This document shows positions 19,440 to 28,748 of a DNA stretch of 64,000 nucleotides, one piece after another. The number at the start of each line of letters is the position of its first letter. Position 1 is the stretch's first letter. The notes below the pieces were generated by a model. That model ran no database searches. It had not been told where the DNA came from and was given only the letters and a program-made list of their open reading frames with translations. The stretch covers positions 1-64,000 of the forward strand of contig NZ_FOEO01000002.1 in the NCBI RefSeq assembly GCF_900110765.1, read 5' to 3'. Position numbers and translations under genes: made by a program. This DNA is from Pseudomonas sp. NFACC02. Lineage in GTDB: Bacteria; Pseudomonadota; Gammaproteobacteria; Pseudomonadales; Pseudomonadaceae.

Positions 19440-21134
19440 TCAGAAGCCCAGGCTCAAGTGTTCGGCAATCGGGCCCAACGCCAGGGTCGGCAGGAACGTC
19501 AGGCCGCCCACCAACAAAATGGTCACGGTCAGGAGTGTGACGAACAGCGGGCCGTGGGTCGGGAAGCTGTTCAGGCCAAGCGGCGAGGTTTTCTTGGCCG
19601 CCAGACTGCCCGCCAATGCCAGGACCGGCAGGATGTACCCGAAGCGTCCGATGAACATCGACAAGCCGAGCATCAGGTTATGGAACACGGTGTTGGCGCT
19701 GAAACCGCCGAACGCCGAGCCGTTGTTCGCAGTGGCCGAGGTGTAGGCGTACAGCAGTTGGCTGAAACCGTGAGGCCCAGGGTTGCTGACTGCGCCAGCC
19801 GGGCCAGGCAGGGATGCGGCCAGCGCGCCGAACACCAGCACGCCGACGGGCATCACGATCAGCGTCGCGACCAACAATTTCACTTCTCGCGCCTGCAACT
19901 TTTTGCCGAGGTATTCCGGGGTGCGCCCGATCATCAATCCGGCGAGGAACACGGCGATCAGCACGTTCAACAACATGCCGTAGAGACCCGCGCCGACACC
20001 GCCGAAGATCACTTCACCGACCATCATGTTGGCCAGTGCGACCATGCCGCTCAGCGGGTTCAGGCTGTCGTGCATGCCATTGACCGATCCGTTGGAAGCG
20101 GCCGTCGTGGCCGTCGCCCAGAGCACCGTCGCGGTCGTGCCGAAGCGGGTTTCCTTGCCTTCCATCGGCGCGGTCTGTTCCACCGAGGCCATGTTCAGTG
20201 CCGGGTTGGGTTGGTATTCAGCCCACAACGCTGTCGCGCCGCCAATCAGGAACAACACAAACATGCAGGCAACGATCGCCCGACTCTGGCGCATGTCCTT
20301 GACGTAATGGCCAAAGGTGAAGACCAGCGCCACCGGAATGAGGATGATCGAGACCAGTTCGAAGAGGTTGCTCCAGGCGGTCGGGTTTTCGAATGGATGC
20401 GCCGAGTTGACGCCGAAAAAGCCACCTCCGTTGGTGCCCAGTTGCTTGATCGCGATCTGACTGGCCGCCGGCCCCAGCGGGATCGTCTGGTCGGCGCCTT
20501 GCAGCGTGACCGCATCAACGTAGTGAGCGAACGTCTGCGGCACGCCCTGCCAGACCAGAAACAGCGCCAGGACGATGCACAAAGGCAGCAGTCCATACAG
20601 GGTCGCGCGGGTCATGTCTGCCCAGAAGTTGCCGAGGTGCTGGGTGGAGCGACGGCCTATCCCCCGACAGAAAGCGACCAGCACCGCGATGCCGGTGGCT
20701 GCGCTGACGAAGTTCTGCACCGTCAGACCGGCCATCTGGCTCAGGTAACTGAGCGACGCTTCGCCGCTGTAGCTCTGCCAGTTGGTGTTGGTCACGAAGC
20801 TCATCGCGGTGTTGAACGCCAGCGACCACTCCATGCCCGGCAAGCCTTGCGGGTTGAGCGGCAAGGCGCCCTGAAACAGCAGGATCGCAAACAGCACGAC
20901 AAAACCCGCGAGGTTGAACGCCAGCAGGGCCAGGGTGTAGGTTTTCCAGTTCTGCTCAACCTTGGGGTCAACACCCGACAGGCGATAACACACACGCTCC
21001 ACCGGGCCCATGACCGGCGTCAGAAACGTACGCTTGCCTTCCATGACGTTGTAATAAAAACGGCCCAGCAGCGGCGCGGGCAGCAGGACCAGCGCGAAGA
21101 AGGCCAGAATCAGCAGGTAGTCATAACCGTGCAT
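19440..21134 (-). CDS. kdpA: KdpA, potassium-binding channel subunit
   Basis: A 564-residue polytopic subunit with ten or so membrane helices. It shows selectivity-filter-like segments such as [25 protein letters not shown] and [12 protein letters not shown]. It binds K+ and forms the intersubunit tunnel with KdpB. I chose the ATG at 21134 (MHGYDYLL) because GAGGAG lies eight bases upstream; the GTG three codons earlier sits too close to it. It starts five bases after kdpF. Confidence 0.96.
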   Translation of the reverse strand: MHGYDYLLILAFFALVLLPAPLLGRFYYNVMEGKRTFLTPVMGPVERVCYRLSGVDPKVEQNWKTYTLALLAFNLAGFVVLFAILLFQGALPLNPQGLPGMEWSLAFNTAMSFVTNTNWQSYSGEASLSYLSQMAGLTVQNFVSAATGIAVLVAFCRGIGRRSTQHLGNFWADMTRATLYGLLPLCIVLALFLVWQGVPQTFAHYVDAVTLQGADQTIPLGPAASQIAIKQLGTNGGGFFGVNSAHPFENPTAWSNLFELVSIILIPVALVFTFGHYVKDMRQSRAIVACMFVLFLIGGATALWAEYQPNPALNMASVEQTAPMEGKETRFGTTATVLWATATTAASNGSVNGMHDSLNPLSGMVALANMMVGEVIFGGVGAGLYGMLLNVLIAVFLAGLMIGRTPEYLGKKLQAREVKLLVATLIVMPVGVLVFGALAASLPGPAGAVSNPGPHGFSQLLYAYTSATANNGSAFGGFSANTVFHNLMLGLSMFIGRFGYILPVLALAGSLAAKKTSPLGLNSFPTHGPLFVTLLTVTILLVGGLTFLPTLALGPIAEHLSLGF

Positions 21135-21139
21135 GGCCG

Positions 21140-21235
21140 TCACTCCTCGACCCGGCCAGCGCGCAGCAGCGCGACCAGCAAGTACACGAACAACCCTGCC
21201 GCCAACAGCAGTGACACCCCATCCAGAACGCTCAT
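21140..21235 (-). CDS. kdpF: KdpF, small stabilising subunit
   Basis: A 31-residue single-helix peptide starting [20 protein letters not shown] and ending with a basic and acidic tail before TGA. GGAGAG lies six bases before the ATG. KdpF is a roughly 29-residue membrane peptide that stabilises KdpABC; its size, composition and place at the head of the operon fit fully. Confidence 0.92.
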   Translation of the reverse strand: MSVLDGVSLLLAAGLFVYLLVALLRAGRVEE

Positions 21236-21320
21236 GAAAAACTCTCCGTCATACGGCGATTGCCGTGTGCGGGAATTGTGGTCACGCCGGGTGTAAAGGA
21301 ACGAGATCGAGAGAGGGTTC

Positions 21321-21345
21321 AGGACATAAAGAAAACGTAAAGACT
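21321..21345 (-). promoter_or_regulatory. Candidate KdpE operator upstream of kdpF
   Basis: On the minus strand, about 95 bases before the kdpF start, the T-rich direct repeat TTTACGTTTTCTTTATG occurs. It resembles the TTTAC/TTTAT-type box bound by KdpE in enterobacteria. A further TTCTTTACACCC lies about 35 bases upstream. The rest of 21,236-21,560 is GC-rich and shows no gene. Confidence 0.45.
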
Positions 21346-21560
21346 GCTGAATCTGTTGGGCGGGAGGGTGTAAAGAAAGGGTTTACCTGGTCAGCCGGAT
21401 TGGGGTGTATGGCCCCGCCTGTAGGCGAGCCCCGCTCGGCGCCGACGCCCAGGAGCGCAGCAGCGTGGTCAGCGCCGTCCTTGCGACGACGCGGCCCCGG
21501 TGGCAGTCCACGTCGTCTTCAAGTCCGGCCCGGCTGATCCCGGATCATCTCTACCGGGCG

Positions 21561-22400
21561 CTAAGCCTCATAGCAAATCTCGTAGCGCGTGCCTTTGCGC
21601 TTGATGTGCCCGAATCCGAGCTCGCCCAGGTGCATGCCCGCGATAAGCATCTTGTCTGAGCTGACCACATCCAACAGTTTTATCCGTGTTTCGGCGGAGA
21701 GGACCGGATCTTGGTCGAATGCAATGGACACGTCGGGACGAGCAATCTGGATCTGCGGGAAATGAACGATGTCCCCCCAAACCAGCAGACTACGATCATC
21801 GGATTCGATGCGATAACCGGAATGCCCTGCGGTATGTCCTGGAAGGGAGATGGCACTGATGCCAGGGAGAACGTCGCGATCAGTAAACGTACGCACCTTC
21901 TCCCGATACCGATCGAACACCTTCCGAGCAAACAGAAAGTTGCCACGGGCACGCTCACTCGCTCGACTGAGGTTGCCATCATCCTTCCAGAAAGAAACCT
22001 CACGCTGCTGGACGACTAACTCTGCATCGGGAAAGGCTGCGCCCCCTGACGAGTCAAGCAGCCCTCCAACATGGTCGGGATGTGCATGGGTCAGAAGGAT
22101 GGTGTCAATGTCAGAGGGCTGCAGACCCGCCAGTGCGAGATTCGCTATCAACTTTCCACCCCATTGTTTGAACCCGCCGGCTCCCGCGTCGATGAGGATC
22201 GTGCGCCCTCTTCCACGCACCAGGTAACAGTTGATGTGGATCGAGGATGGGTCGCTGATGCCTGCGTCCTGCTGCAACCTGGACGCCTCCACAGGATCGA
22301 TATTGGAGAGAAGATCCAGAGGTGCGCAAAGGTATCCGTCACTGATGGCCATGATCGAAAACTCGCCGATCTGCTGGCCTGGAAAGTTCATCTTGTTCAT
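21561..22400 (-). CDS. MBL-fold metallohydrolase, methyl parathion hydrolase-like
   Basis: A 279-residue metallo-beta-lactamase-fold hydrolase. The metal motif THAHPDHVGG (about 104-113) supplies the His and Asp ligands, and the third His is in LPGHTAGHSGYR. A later WGDIVHFPQIQ provides the bridging Asp and GMHLGELGFGHIK the last His. The layout (GEFSIMAISDG at the start, ILIDAGAGG, then a C-terminal GFGHI) is that of methyl-parathion-hydrolase-like enzymes and lactonases rather than of beta-lactamases. No signal peptide is seen. The start at 22400 has AGGAG seven bases upstream. The true substrate could be a lactone or phosphotriester. Confidence 0.85.
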   Translation of the reverse strand: MNKMNFPGQQIGEFSIMAISDGYLCAPLDLLSNIDPVEASRLQQDAGISDPSSIHINCYLVRGRGRTILIDAGAGGFKQWGGKLIANLALAGLQPSDIDTILLTHAHPDHVGGLLDSSGGAAFPDAELVVQQREVSFWKDDGNLSRASERARGNFLFARKVFDRYREKVRTFTDRDVLPGISAISLPGHTAGHSGYRIESDDRSLLVWGDIVHFPQIQIARPDVSIAFDQDPVLSAETRIKLLDVVSSDKMLIAGMHLGELGFGHIKRKGTRYEICYEA

Positions 22401-22545
22401 TGCAGCGCTCCTGGCGCGTCATCAGTTTCGCGCAGAGATGGCGGGGGCTGGATAGCCGAAGCAGCGGATGCGCGCCGTTAGCCGCGTATGGCGCTTTATG
22501 ACCTCATCCAGTCGCGCCATGAAGGCGTCGATGAAGATCGTCAGG

Positions 22546-23106
22546 TCAGGCATGTCGGTTCTGCCCCTGCGTCTGGGGCACTGCGCCATTGCCACTCGTC
22601 AACTGCGCGGTCATCGGGGCGTAGAGGTGCACGTCCTTAGGAAGGGTTTGCACACTGAGACGGATGGAGCTATCCAGCTTCGCCAGCCACCTGTATTCAG
22701 GACATTTCTCCAATGCGACGGCTCGCATCCGATCAGGTTTGAGCCCCATTTCGATGAGCGGCTCGGGACCGACTGCGCTCACGATCAGATAGTCTTCTTT
22801 ACCGATGGCCGGCGCGCGCTCAAGGCCGCCATAAAGATTGCGGTGCCAATCAGTGATGTGCTGCTGCCAACGAGCGAAATTGCCGCCACCCTTTTGCCGG
22901 TACTCCTCGCCCTCAAGCACCGCCAGACCGTCGATCGAGTGCATGGCCAGGTAGACGGGGCAACCCGCGCTCAACGCCTTGAATCGCTGCGAGGTATGAA
23001 ATCCGCTCACTGAAATGAGCGCGGGTAGCTTTGCCAGACTATAGAAATCATTCCACTGCGCTTCGCTGGCCGGGTCGGCAAAGCTGCACTCAACGGTATA
23101 GATCAT
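22546..23106 (-). CDS. Conserved hypothetical protein
   Basis: A 186-residue soluble protein starting MIYTVECSFADPASEAQWND. The first third looks like one ferredoxin-like alpha/beta unit, as in EthD-like or monooxygenase-like small proteins (a residue string WNDFYSLAKLPALISVSGF is typical of that fold). A second similar unit may follow after a central helix (QQHITDWHRNLY). I do not recognise a function. The longer frame upstream runs toward the divergent LysR gene and is not used. It is likely cotranscribed with the MBL hydrolase downstream. Confidence 0.7.
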   Translation of the reverse strand: MIYTVECSFADPASEAQWNDFYSLAKLPALISVSGFHTSQRFKALSAGCPVYLAMHSIDGLAVLEGEEYRQKGGGNFARWQQHITDWHRNLYGGLERAPAIGKEDYLIVSAVGPEPLIEMGLKPDRMRAVALEKCPEYRWLAKLDSSIRLSVQTLPKDVHLYAPMTAQLTSGNGAVPQTQGQNRHA

Positions 23107-23265
23107 GGAATCACTCGCTACCGAACCGCTTGTGCGTTCGGCCCTCTTTATTGATATTTCATCATGGTATTTCCTGAGAACCGACCTTAAAAACGATCTT
23201 TCGGTATGCTTCAGTGACAAAAAATCAAGCTAAAACCGATCATCCGCTTTAAACCAGGAACGCTC

Positions 23266-24168
23266 ATGCGAAGGAAGATCCCCAGCAGCACCGCATTGAT
23301 GGCCTTCGAAGTGGCTGCGCGCCACGGCAGCTTCGCGCGTGCGGCAGAGGAACTGTCTCTGACTGAAGGCGCCATCAGTCGCCAGATCGGCAGACTGGAA
23401 GCCTTCCTCGGGGTCACGCTGTTCGAGCGGGTCGGCAATCGTGTGCGCCTCCTGCCCAACGGAGAGCGTTACGCGGTGCAGGTTCGCGAATCGCTTGACC
23501 GTCTGGATCGGGACAGTCAGTACTTGATGGGGCAGCCGAACGATGGCGCGAGCCTGGACATTGCCACCATCCCGACGTTCGCGATGAGATGGCTCATTCC
23601 GCGCTTGGGACGATTCCAGCGCAAGCATCCAAACATTACTGTGCATCTGGCCGAGCGCATGGAGCCCTTTGTCCTGGCCGGGAGCGGATTCGATGCCGCC
23701 ATCCATTTCGAGCACCCCGCATGGACGGGCATGCGGACTCACCCCCTTTTGCACGAAGTGCTGGTTCCGGTTTGCCATCCTGGACTTCTGACCGGGCGCA
23801 AACGAAAAACCGAACTGGACGAATTGCCACGCCTGCACCGACGACAGAACCCCGAAGCCTGGCTTCAGTACTCCCAGGAGACGGGAACCCCGCTGACCCA
23901 TCCTGCGATGGGTGCGCGCTATGACCTTCATGGGATGTTGATAGAAGCCGCACTGGCCGGTCTCGGTGTTGCGCTAGTACCGCGCCTCTACGTTGAAACC
24001 GAACTTGCGTCAGGAAGGCTGGTAGCCCCGTGGCCACAGGGGAAAGCCATCTCCAAAACCTTCTGCCTCATCCTCCCCCAGCCCATCGGATTGAGCAGAG
24101 CGCCCATACAAGCATTTGCTCAATGGCTGCTCGACGAAGCGAAGCAGGAAACAACGGTTGACTCGTAG
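23266..24168 (+). CDS. LysR-type transcriptional regulator (GcvA-like)
   Basis: A 300-residue LysR regulator. The N-terminal winged helix holds ALMAFEVAARHGSFARAAEE and LTEGAISRQIGRLEAFLGVT, with LFERVGNRVRLLPNG after it. The effector domain runs from about residue 90. PRLHRRQNPEAWLQY and GLGVALVPRLYVE place it in the GcvA-like branch. It is divergent from the hypothetical gene and the MBL hydrolase, so those are its likely targets. The ligand is unknown. Confidence 0.9.
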   Translation: MRRKIPSSTALMAFEVAARHGSFARAAEELSLTEGAISRQIGRLEAFLGVTLFERVGNRVRLLPNGERYAVQVRESLDRLDRDSQYLMGQPNDGASLDIATIPTFAMRWLIPRLGRFQRKHPNITVHLAERMEPFVLAGSGFDAAIHFEHPAWTGMRTHPLLHEVLVPVCHPGLLTGRKRKTELDELPRLHRRQNPEAWLQYSQETGTPLTHPAMGARYDLHGMLIEAALAGLGVALVPRLYVETELASGRLVAPWPQGKAISKTFCLILPQPIGLSRAPIQAFAQWLLDEAKQETTVDS

Positions 24169-24258
24169 GAAATATCCGTCGCCCATGTGATTGATAAACA
24201 TGCCGTGGCGGGCTTAGCGTGGTCCAGTGAGGCGCCGCACTGGAGTCATCGTCAAACG

Positions 24259-24295
24259 AAAAAACCGCCGTTGGACGCGGCCGGACGGCGGTTTT
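24259..24295. terminator. Bidirectional rho-independent terminator
   Basis: AAAACCGCCG and CGGCGGTTTT form a stem flanked by A and T runs. It can end both the LysR gene (plus) and the AI-2E family gene (minus), which converge here. Confidence 0.75.
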
Positions 24296-24313
24296 TGAGG
24301 TTTCGTCTATCGC

Positions 24314-25366
24314 CTATTTCGGCAATTGCCGCGCCCGACTGTCCCCCACCCAATCAAGCAACAAGCTGTACGCCACGGCCAGCAATGTAGGACCGATGAA
24401 CAGACCGATGAAGCCGAACGCCAGCAAGCCGCCAAACACGCCTAACAGCACGATCACCAACGGCAGGTTGCCGCCGCGGCTGATCAAGTAAGGCTTGAGC
24501 ACGTTGTCGACACCACTGACGATGAAGGTCCCCCAAAGCCCCAGGAAGATCGCCATGCCGTACTCGCCCTTCCAGGCCAGCCAGGCCGTGGCCGGAATCC
24601 AGATCAGCGGCGGGCCCATCGGCACCAGACTCAACATGAACGTCACGATGCCCAGTACCAGCGCACCCGGCACGCCGGCAATCAGGAAACCGATCAGCGC
24701 CAGCACCGCCTGAGCGGCCGCCGTGCCGATGACCCCGTTGACCACGCGCTGTACGGTCCCGGCCACCAGATCGACGTAGTACTGCGCGCGATCACCGATC
24801 AGCCGTTCCAGCAGGCTGAGCACAAACGCCGCCAGGCGCGGCCCGTCACGATAGAAGAAGAACACAAACACCAGACTCAGGGTCAGCTCGAGAATGCCGC
24901 CGCCAATCTGCGCGCTGCGCGCCAGCAGCCAGTTACCGACCTGTCCCAGATACGGTTTGATACTGGCCAGCATCGCGGCGCCCTGCTGATCGATCGTGGT
25001 CCAGTAACCCACCAGCCGCTCACCGAAGAAGGGAACGCTACCCAGCCAGAGCGGTGGATCCGGCAGCCCGTCGACCTGCACGTCTTTCACGAACGCGGTG
25101 GCGTCGCGCACGTGATCCGCCAGGTTGAAGCCCAGCCACACCAAGGGTGCGGCCACCAACAGCATCCATCCCAGCGTCAGGATGCCTGCCGCCAGCGATT
25201 CGCGTCCTTTGAGTGCGCGCGTCAGCAGGCGCATCAGTGGCCAACTGGCAAAGGCCAGTACCGCGCCCCAGAACAGCGCGGACCAGAAAGGCGCCATTAC
25301 CCACAAACACGCACCGAGCAACGCCAGCAGCAGAATCTGCACCAACAGGCGATCGTTATTGAGCAT
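24314..25366 (-). CDS. AI-2E family (PF01594) membrane permease, YdiK-like
   Basis: A 350-residue polytopic protein of the AI-2 exporter/permease family. Two helices lie near residues 10-48, one near 60-82, a long soluble segment follows (about 85-145), and four or five helices fill the C-terminal half. The C-terminal signature SGVDNVLKPYLISRGGNLPL is present. Some members export AI-2 or exchange Na+/H+, but for YdiK-like members the substrate is not established. GGA lies eight bases before the start. Confidence 0.88.
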   Translation of the reverse strand: MLNNDRLLVQILLLALLGACLWVMAPFWSALFWGAVLAFASWPLMRLLTRALKGRESLAAGILTLGWMLLVAAPLVWLGFNLADHVRDATAFVKDVQVDGLPDPPLWLGSVPFFGERLVGYWTTIDQQGAAMLASIKPYLGQVGNWLLARSAQIGGGILELTLSLVFVFFFYRDGPRLAAFVLSLLERLIGDRAQYYVDLVAGTVQRVVNGVIGTAAAQAVLALIGFLIAGVPGALVLGIVTFMLSLVPMGPPLIWIPATAWLAWKGEYGMAIFLGLWGTFIVSGVDNVLKPYLISRGGNLPLVIVLLGVFGGLLAFGFIGLFIGPTLLAVAYSLLLDWVGDSRARQLPK

Positions 25367-25460
25367 GGATTATTCCGCAGATGAAGGAGTCGAGGTCATG
25401 AGCATAACGGCGAACCTTGCGGCTCGCCCGTTGCGCTGAAAGCTTCCGATAGAGCGCGTC

Positions 25461-26291
25461 TCAGCGAATCAGTTCAAGGGTCAATCCCGGCGTTTGTGCG
25501 CTGCCGGCTTCCAGACGCGCCGCGCGAACGCCCTTGCCGACCAGCGCATTGCGCCAGGCATCGCTTTGCGCCCCGGACAGTGTCACGCGAATCGTGCTGT
25601 CCAGGTTCAGTCCACGAGATAACAGGGTGACCCAAGGCTCGGCGGGTGCGCCAGTGAGCATGGGCAGGTTCAGATCGCCTGAGCTTTTCAGCTCTCGTAG
25701 CAGGGTCGCCGAGGTGGGCAACAACTCCCCGAGCGGCGCACCGGCCTGAAATTGCTCGACATGCAGATAGGCCCGGCGATTGCCCCGCGTGATGCTGTAC
25801 AACGCGACCAGCATGTCGTTATCCGGCGCGGCAAGGCGCAGCAGTAAATAGGCCTGTCCGCTGTCGGCACCGTAGAGCCTCGAGTTACCGAACACCTCAT
25901 TGGCCCACAGGCTGCTTTCGCCACAATCGCGCGCCTGACACCAGAACAACAGCTGTGCATTTTGCTTCTGCAACGCTTCACGGGCAGCGGTAAATGCCTC
26001 GCTGGCGGAGCGCTCAGGCGGTAACTCATAGGTCACGGAGGTGGCATTGCCCCGCGACGAGACCTGGCCGTCGAAGCGCAACTGGCCGCTGATCTTGCGA
26101 ATGGCGCCCATGGGATAGATGCGTTCAAGTTCGGCGGCTGGCCGGTAATCGACGATCTCGGCATCCGTCGGTCGTGGCAGATTGGCAAAGTCCTGGCTGC
26201 CCGCGACATCCGCCGCCTGACTGACACTGGCATAACCAGACAGGCACAGCAGCAACCCCAGAGCACGTGGTAGATGCATGGAAGCGCTCAT
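25461..26291 (-). CDS. DUF4892 exported protein
   Basis: A 276-residue exported protein of the Pseudomonas DUF4892 family. The signal peptide ends with SVSQAADV (cleavage near residue 26). The mature part begins with a domain containing RPTDAEIVDYRPAAELERIY and ends with a small OmpA-like beta/alpha segment (STIRVTLSGAQSDAWRNALV). Function is unknown. Two ATG codons, at 26291 and 26279, are possible; neither has a strong ribosome site. The gene follows two alpha/beta-hydrolase genes on the same strand after a gap of about 140 bases. Confidence 0.82.
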   Translation of the reverse strand: MSASMHLPRALGLLLCLSGYASVSQAADVAGSQDFANLPRPTDAEIVDYRPAAELERIYPMGAIRKISGQLRFDGQVSSRGNATSVTYELPPERSASEAFTAAREALQKQNAQLLFWCQARDCGESSLWANEVFGNSRLYGADSGQAYLLLRLAAPDNDMLVALYSITRGNRRAYLHVEQFQAGAPLGELLPTSATLLRELKSSGDLNLPMLTGAPAEPWVTLLSRGLNLDSTIRVTLSGAQSDAWRNALVGKGVRAARLEAGSAQTPGLTLELIR

Positions 26292-26429
26292 GGGGTGGAC
26301 ATCGGAGGGCAAATGAATGCCACACAACTGTGCGGCGTGCGGAAAGGCGAAATCGGCGGGCGTGAGCAGTGGTCCATCATGCAGTCTCCTGTTTCAACCC
26401 GCCCAGCCTCGACAGTTGCGCTTCGCAAG

Positions 26430-27284
26430 TCAAGGAACGGCGAAGAACCGATTGAAACAGTCTGCGACAGCGGACGCACCCGCTTCGTCATTGAGGTGCA
26501 GATGATGCCCGCCCGGCAGTACAGTCACCTCGAACGGCACACTCGCCAGCAGCGCTTTGTTCTGCGCCAGCATGCCGTCCTCCGCCACCACCAACTGCGC
26601 GGGACAGCGAATCGCATTGACGAAGGACATTGCCTGAGCACGGGTCAGGCGCAGCGCCGACGCCAGGGTCAGTCGGCTGTCGCTGCGCCAGGTATAACCG
26701 CCAGGCACCGGCATCAAGCCGCGCTGAGCCAACAACTCGGCGGCCTCCCGGCTGACAGCAACGACGCCTTTCATCCGCGCCTCGACCGCCCGGTCCATGT
26801 CCGCATAGACCGGTTTGCGCTTGCTCGATTGTGTCAGTTGCGCCTCCAGGGCCGCGCCCATGCGCTCGGCAGCGCCTTCGGGCTCGCCCTGCGGCGGAAT
26901 CAGTCCATCGATCAAGGCCAGACGATGGATTCGATCAGGCAATGCTCCCGCGACGATCACTGAAACGATGGCACCCAATGAGTGCCCGAGCAGCGAAAAC
27001 GTCTCCCAGCCCATTTGCCGAGCCACCTGCAACACGTCGTGAGCGTAGTCCGGCAGACTGTAGCCGGCGCCTGCGGGGCGATGGTCGGAGTGACCGTGGC
27101 CTGCCATGTCAAGCGCCAGAATCCGCAAGCCCGTCAGCTTGGGTGCCAGGCGCGCAAAGCTGTTGGCGTTATCAAGCCAGCCGTGCAAGGCAATGACCGG
27201 AAGGCCGTCCTGCGGCCCGAACAAATGCGCTGCCAGCTCGATGTGCGGCAGCGTCAAACGCACTTCTTCGACAGAACAGCTCAT
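26430..27284 (-). CDS. Alpha/beta-fold hydrolase
   Basis: A 284-residue serine hydrolase. The HG oxyanion motif is in VIALHGWLDNANSF, the nucleophile elbow is LLGHSLGAIVS (Ser near 102) and the final His is in LPGGHHLHLNDE near 264. The substrate cannot be inferred; fluorescens-group annotations call such proteins esterases or lipases. It overlaps the preceding hydrolase gene by four bases, so the two are translationally coupled. Confidence 0.88.
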   Translation of the reverse strand: MSCSVEEVRLTLPHIELAAHLFGPQDGLPVIALHGWLDNANSFARLAPKLTGLRILALDMAGHGHSDHRPAGAGYSLPDYAHDVLQVARQMGWETFSLLGHSLGAIVSVIVAGALPDRIHRLALIDGLIPPQGEPEGAAERMGAALEAQLTQSSKRKPVYADMDRAVEARMKGVVAVSREAAELLAQRGLMPVPGGYTWRSDSRLTLASALRLTRAQAMSFVNAIRCPAQLVVAEDGMLAQNKALLASVPFEVTVLPGGHHLHLNDEAGASAVADCFNRFFAVP

Positions 27285-28114
27285 GCGCTGGCTCGCGGGC
27301 GTGCCAGCAGATCGTTGGCGGCGTATTGGCGAGCGGACCAGCGGGAGAACAGGTCCTTGAGCATCTGCGCGGTGTCCTCCGGGTGTTCGAGCGGGAACAT
27401 GTGCCCGCCCGGCACCGAAAGATACTCGCCTTCACGCATGCTTTTCACCGACATCGCGTGATGCCGTCGCACCACGTCGCTGTGCTCGCCACGCACCATC
27501 GCCAGTGGCACGCGCAAATGACGCGCCATCCCCGGACTGGTGTGCGGCACACTGCGATAGATGCTGATCTCGGTGGCCGGATCGAAACGCAGCCGCAACT
27601 GCTCGCCATCGGGTTGCAAACCGTGCAGCAGATAGGCTTCAAAACATTCAGGGTCGAAACGACGGAAGAGATTTTTCCCGGAGAAGTAACGGCGCGCGGC
27701 GTCCAGATCACTGAACACTTCACGGCGTCCAAGGGTACGTCCGGCCGGCGTGATGCGGTCAATGAAGCCGAAGCGCTTGGCGGCACGGATCATCCATTGG
27801 TCGAAACGGGTCAGAACGGGAGAGTCGAGCATGACCACGCCCCGGTACAACTCGGGATGACGCAAAGCGGCATGGTAATGCAGCACACCGCCAAGCGAAT
27901 GCCCGACGCCCCACACCGGCTGCGGCTGTTCGCGCAAGTGGTGCACCAGTTCATCGACCAGATTGGGCCAGTTATCCGTTACCGGAAAACGCGGGTCATG
28001 GGCGTGCTGCTCCAGGTGCGTTACCTGAAATTCATCACCCAGCGCAGCGAACAGCTTGCCGTAGGTCGCGGAAGGGAAACCATTGGCGTGAGCGAAAAAC
28101 ACAGGTTGGGTCAT
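27281..28114 (-). CDS. Alpha/beta-fold hydrolase
   Basis: A 277-residue serine hydrolase. FFAHANGFPSATYGKLFAAL forms the oxyanion region, GVGHSLGGVLHYHAAL the nucleophile elbow (Ser near 90) and VPGGHMFPLEHPEDTA the catalytic His. A lid domain lies in between. The start at 28114 is chosen because the family begins directly at TQPVFFAHANG; the extra residues in the longer frame have no homology I recognise. With the overlapping hydrolase it forms a tandem pair, possibly acting on related esters. Confidence 0.88.
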   Translation of the reverse strand: MTQPVFFAHANGFPSATYGKLFAALGDEFQVTHLEQHAHDPRFPVTDNWPNLVDELVHHLREQPQPVWGVGHSLGGVLHYHAALRHPELYRGVVMLDSPVLTRFDQWMIRAAKRFGFIDRITPAGRTLGRREVFSDLDAARRYFSGKNLFRRFDPECFEAYLLHGLQPDGEQLRLRFDPATEISIYRSVPHTSPGMARHLRVPLAMVRGEHSDVVRRHHAMSVKSMREGEYLSVPGGHMFPLEHPEDTAQMLKDLFSRWSARQYAANDLLARPRASA

Positions 28115-28227
28115 GCCGGCGCATCCAGAGAACCTTGAGCAGGCTGCCATTGTGCGCACCCGGCGAATGACGCGGCAATGACCGTAACTGCCATCGGTGA
28201 TGACACTCCGGTCATAAGCTCGCCCGG

Positions 28228-28671
28228 TCAGCGTGCGGGCGGCTGCTCGCCATGAGGAACGACTGCGACGGTCAGACGTGAAATGCAGCTGGCCTTGCCT
28301 TCGTCACTGGTCAGGCGGATGTCCCAGACATGGGTGGTGCGACCGATGTGTACCGGGTGCGCCACCGCCGTCACCCGACCGCTGCGCAGCCCGCGCAGGT
28401 GGTTGGCGTTGATTTCCAGCCCGACGCAGAAATATTTGCGGGTGTCGATGACCAGGTAGCTGGCCGACGAGCCGACGGTTTCCGCCAACACCACCGATGC
28501 GCCGCCGTGCAGCAATCCGTAAGGCTGATGCGTGCGATGATCGACCACCATGCTGGCGGTCAGGGATTGGTCGTCGAACGACTCGAAACGGATATCCAGC
28601 ACCTCACCGATGGTGTTTTTCTGCATCGCGTTGAGGGCGTCGAGGTCGGGTGTTTCGCGCCATAGGGCCAT
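28228..28671 (-). CDS. Hotdog-fold acyl-CoA thioesterase (MenI/YdiI-like)
   Basis: A 147-residue single-hotdog thioesterase of the PaaI/YdiI branch. The active-site helix region HQPYGLLHGGASVVLAETVG carries the conserved HGG and the catalytic acid. It hydrolyses aromatic or acyl-CoA thioesters; in E. coli the related YdiI and MenI act on DHNA-CoA or similar. It lies upstream of the hydrolase pair on the same strand. Confidence 0.88.
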   Translation of the reverse strand: MALWRETPDLDALNAMQKNTIGEVLDIRFESFDDQSLTASMVVDHRTHQPYGLLHGGASVVLAETVGSSASYLVIDTRKYFCVGLEINANHLRGLRSGRVTAVAHPVHIGRTTHVWDIRLTSDEGKASCISRLTVAVVPHGEQPPAR

Positions 28672-28748
28672 GGTTTTTCCTTATTGTTGGAGGCACCTGT
28701 GCCGGTGCCATGGATTCAAAAGCTGGCGGGGAAATGAGGCGAGCGCTT

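Noticed and set aside
21393..21555. Possible gene in the GC-rich stretch between kdpF and the MBL gene
   Set aside because: The open frames have no ribosome site and no recognisable content.
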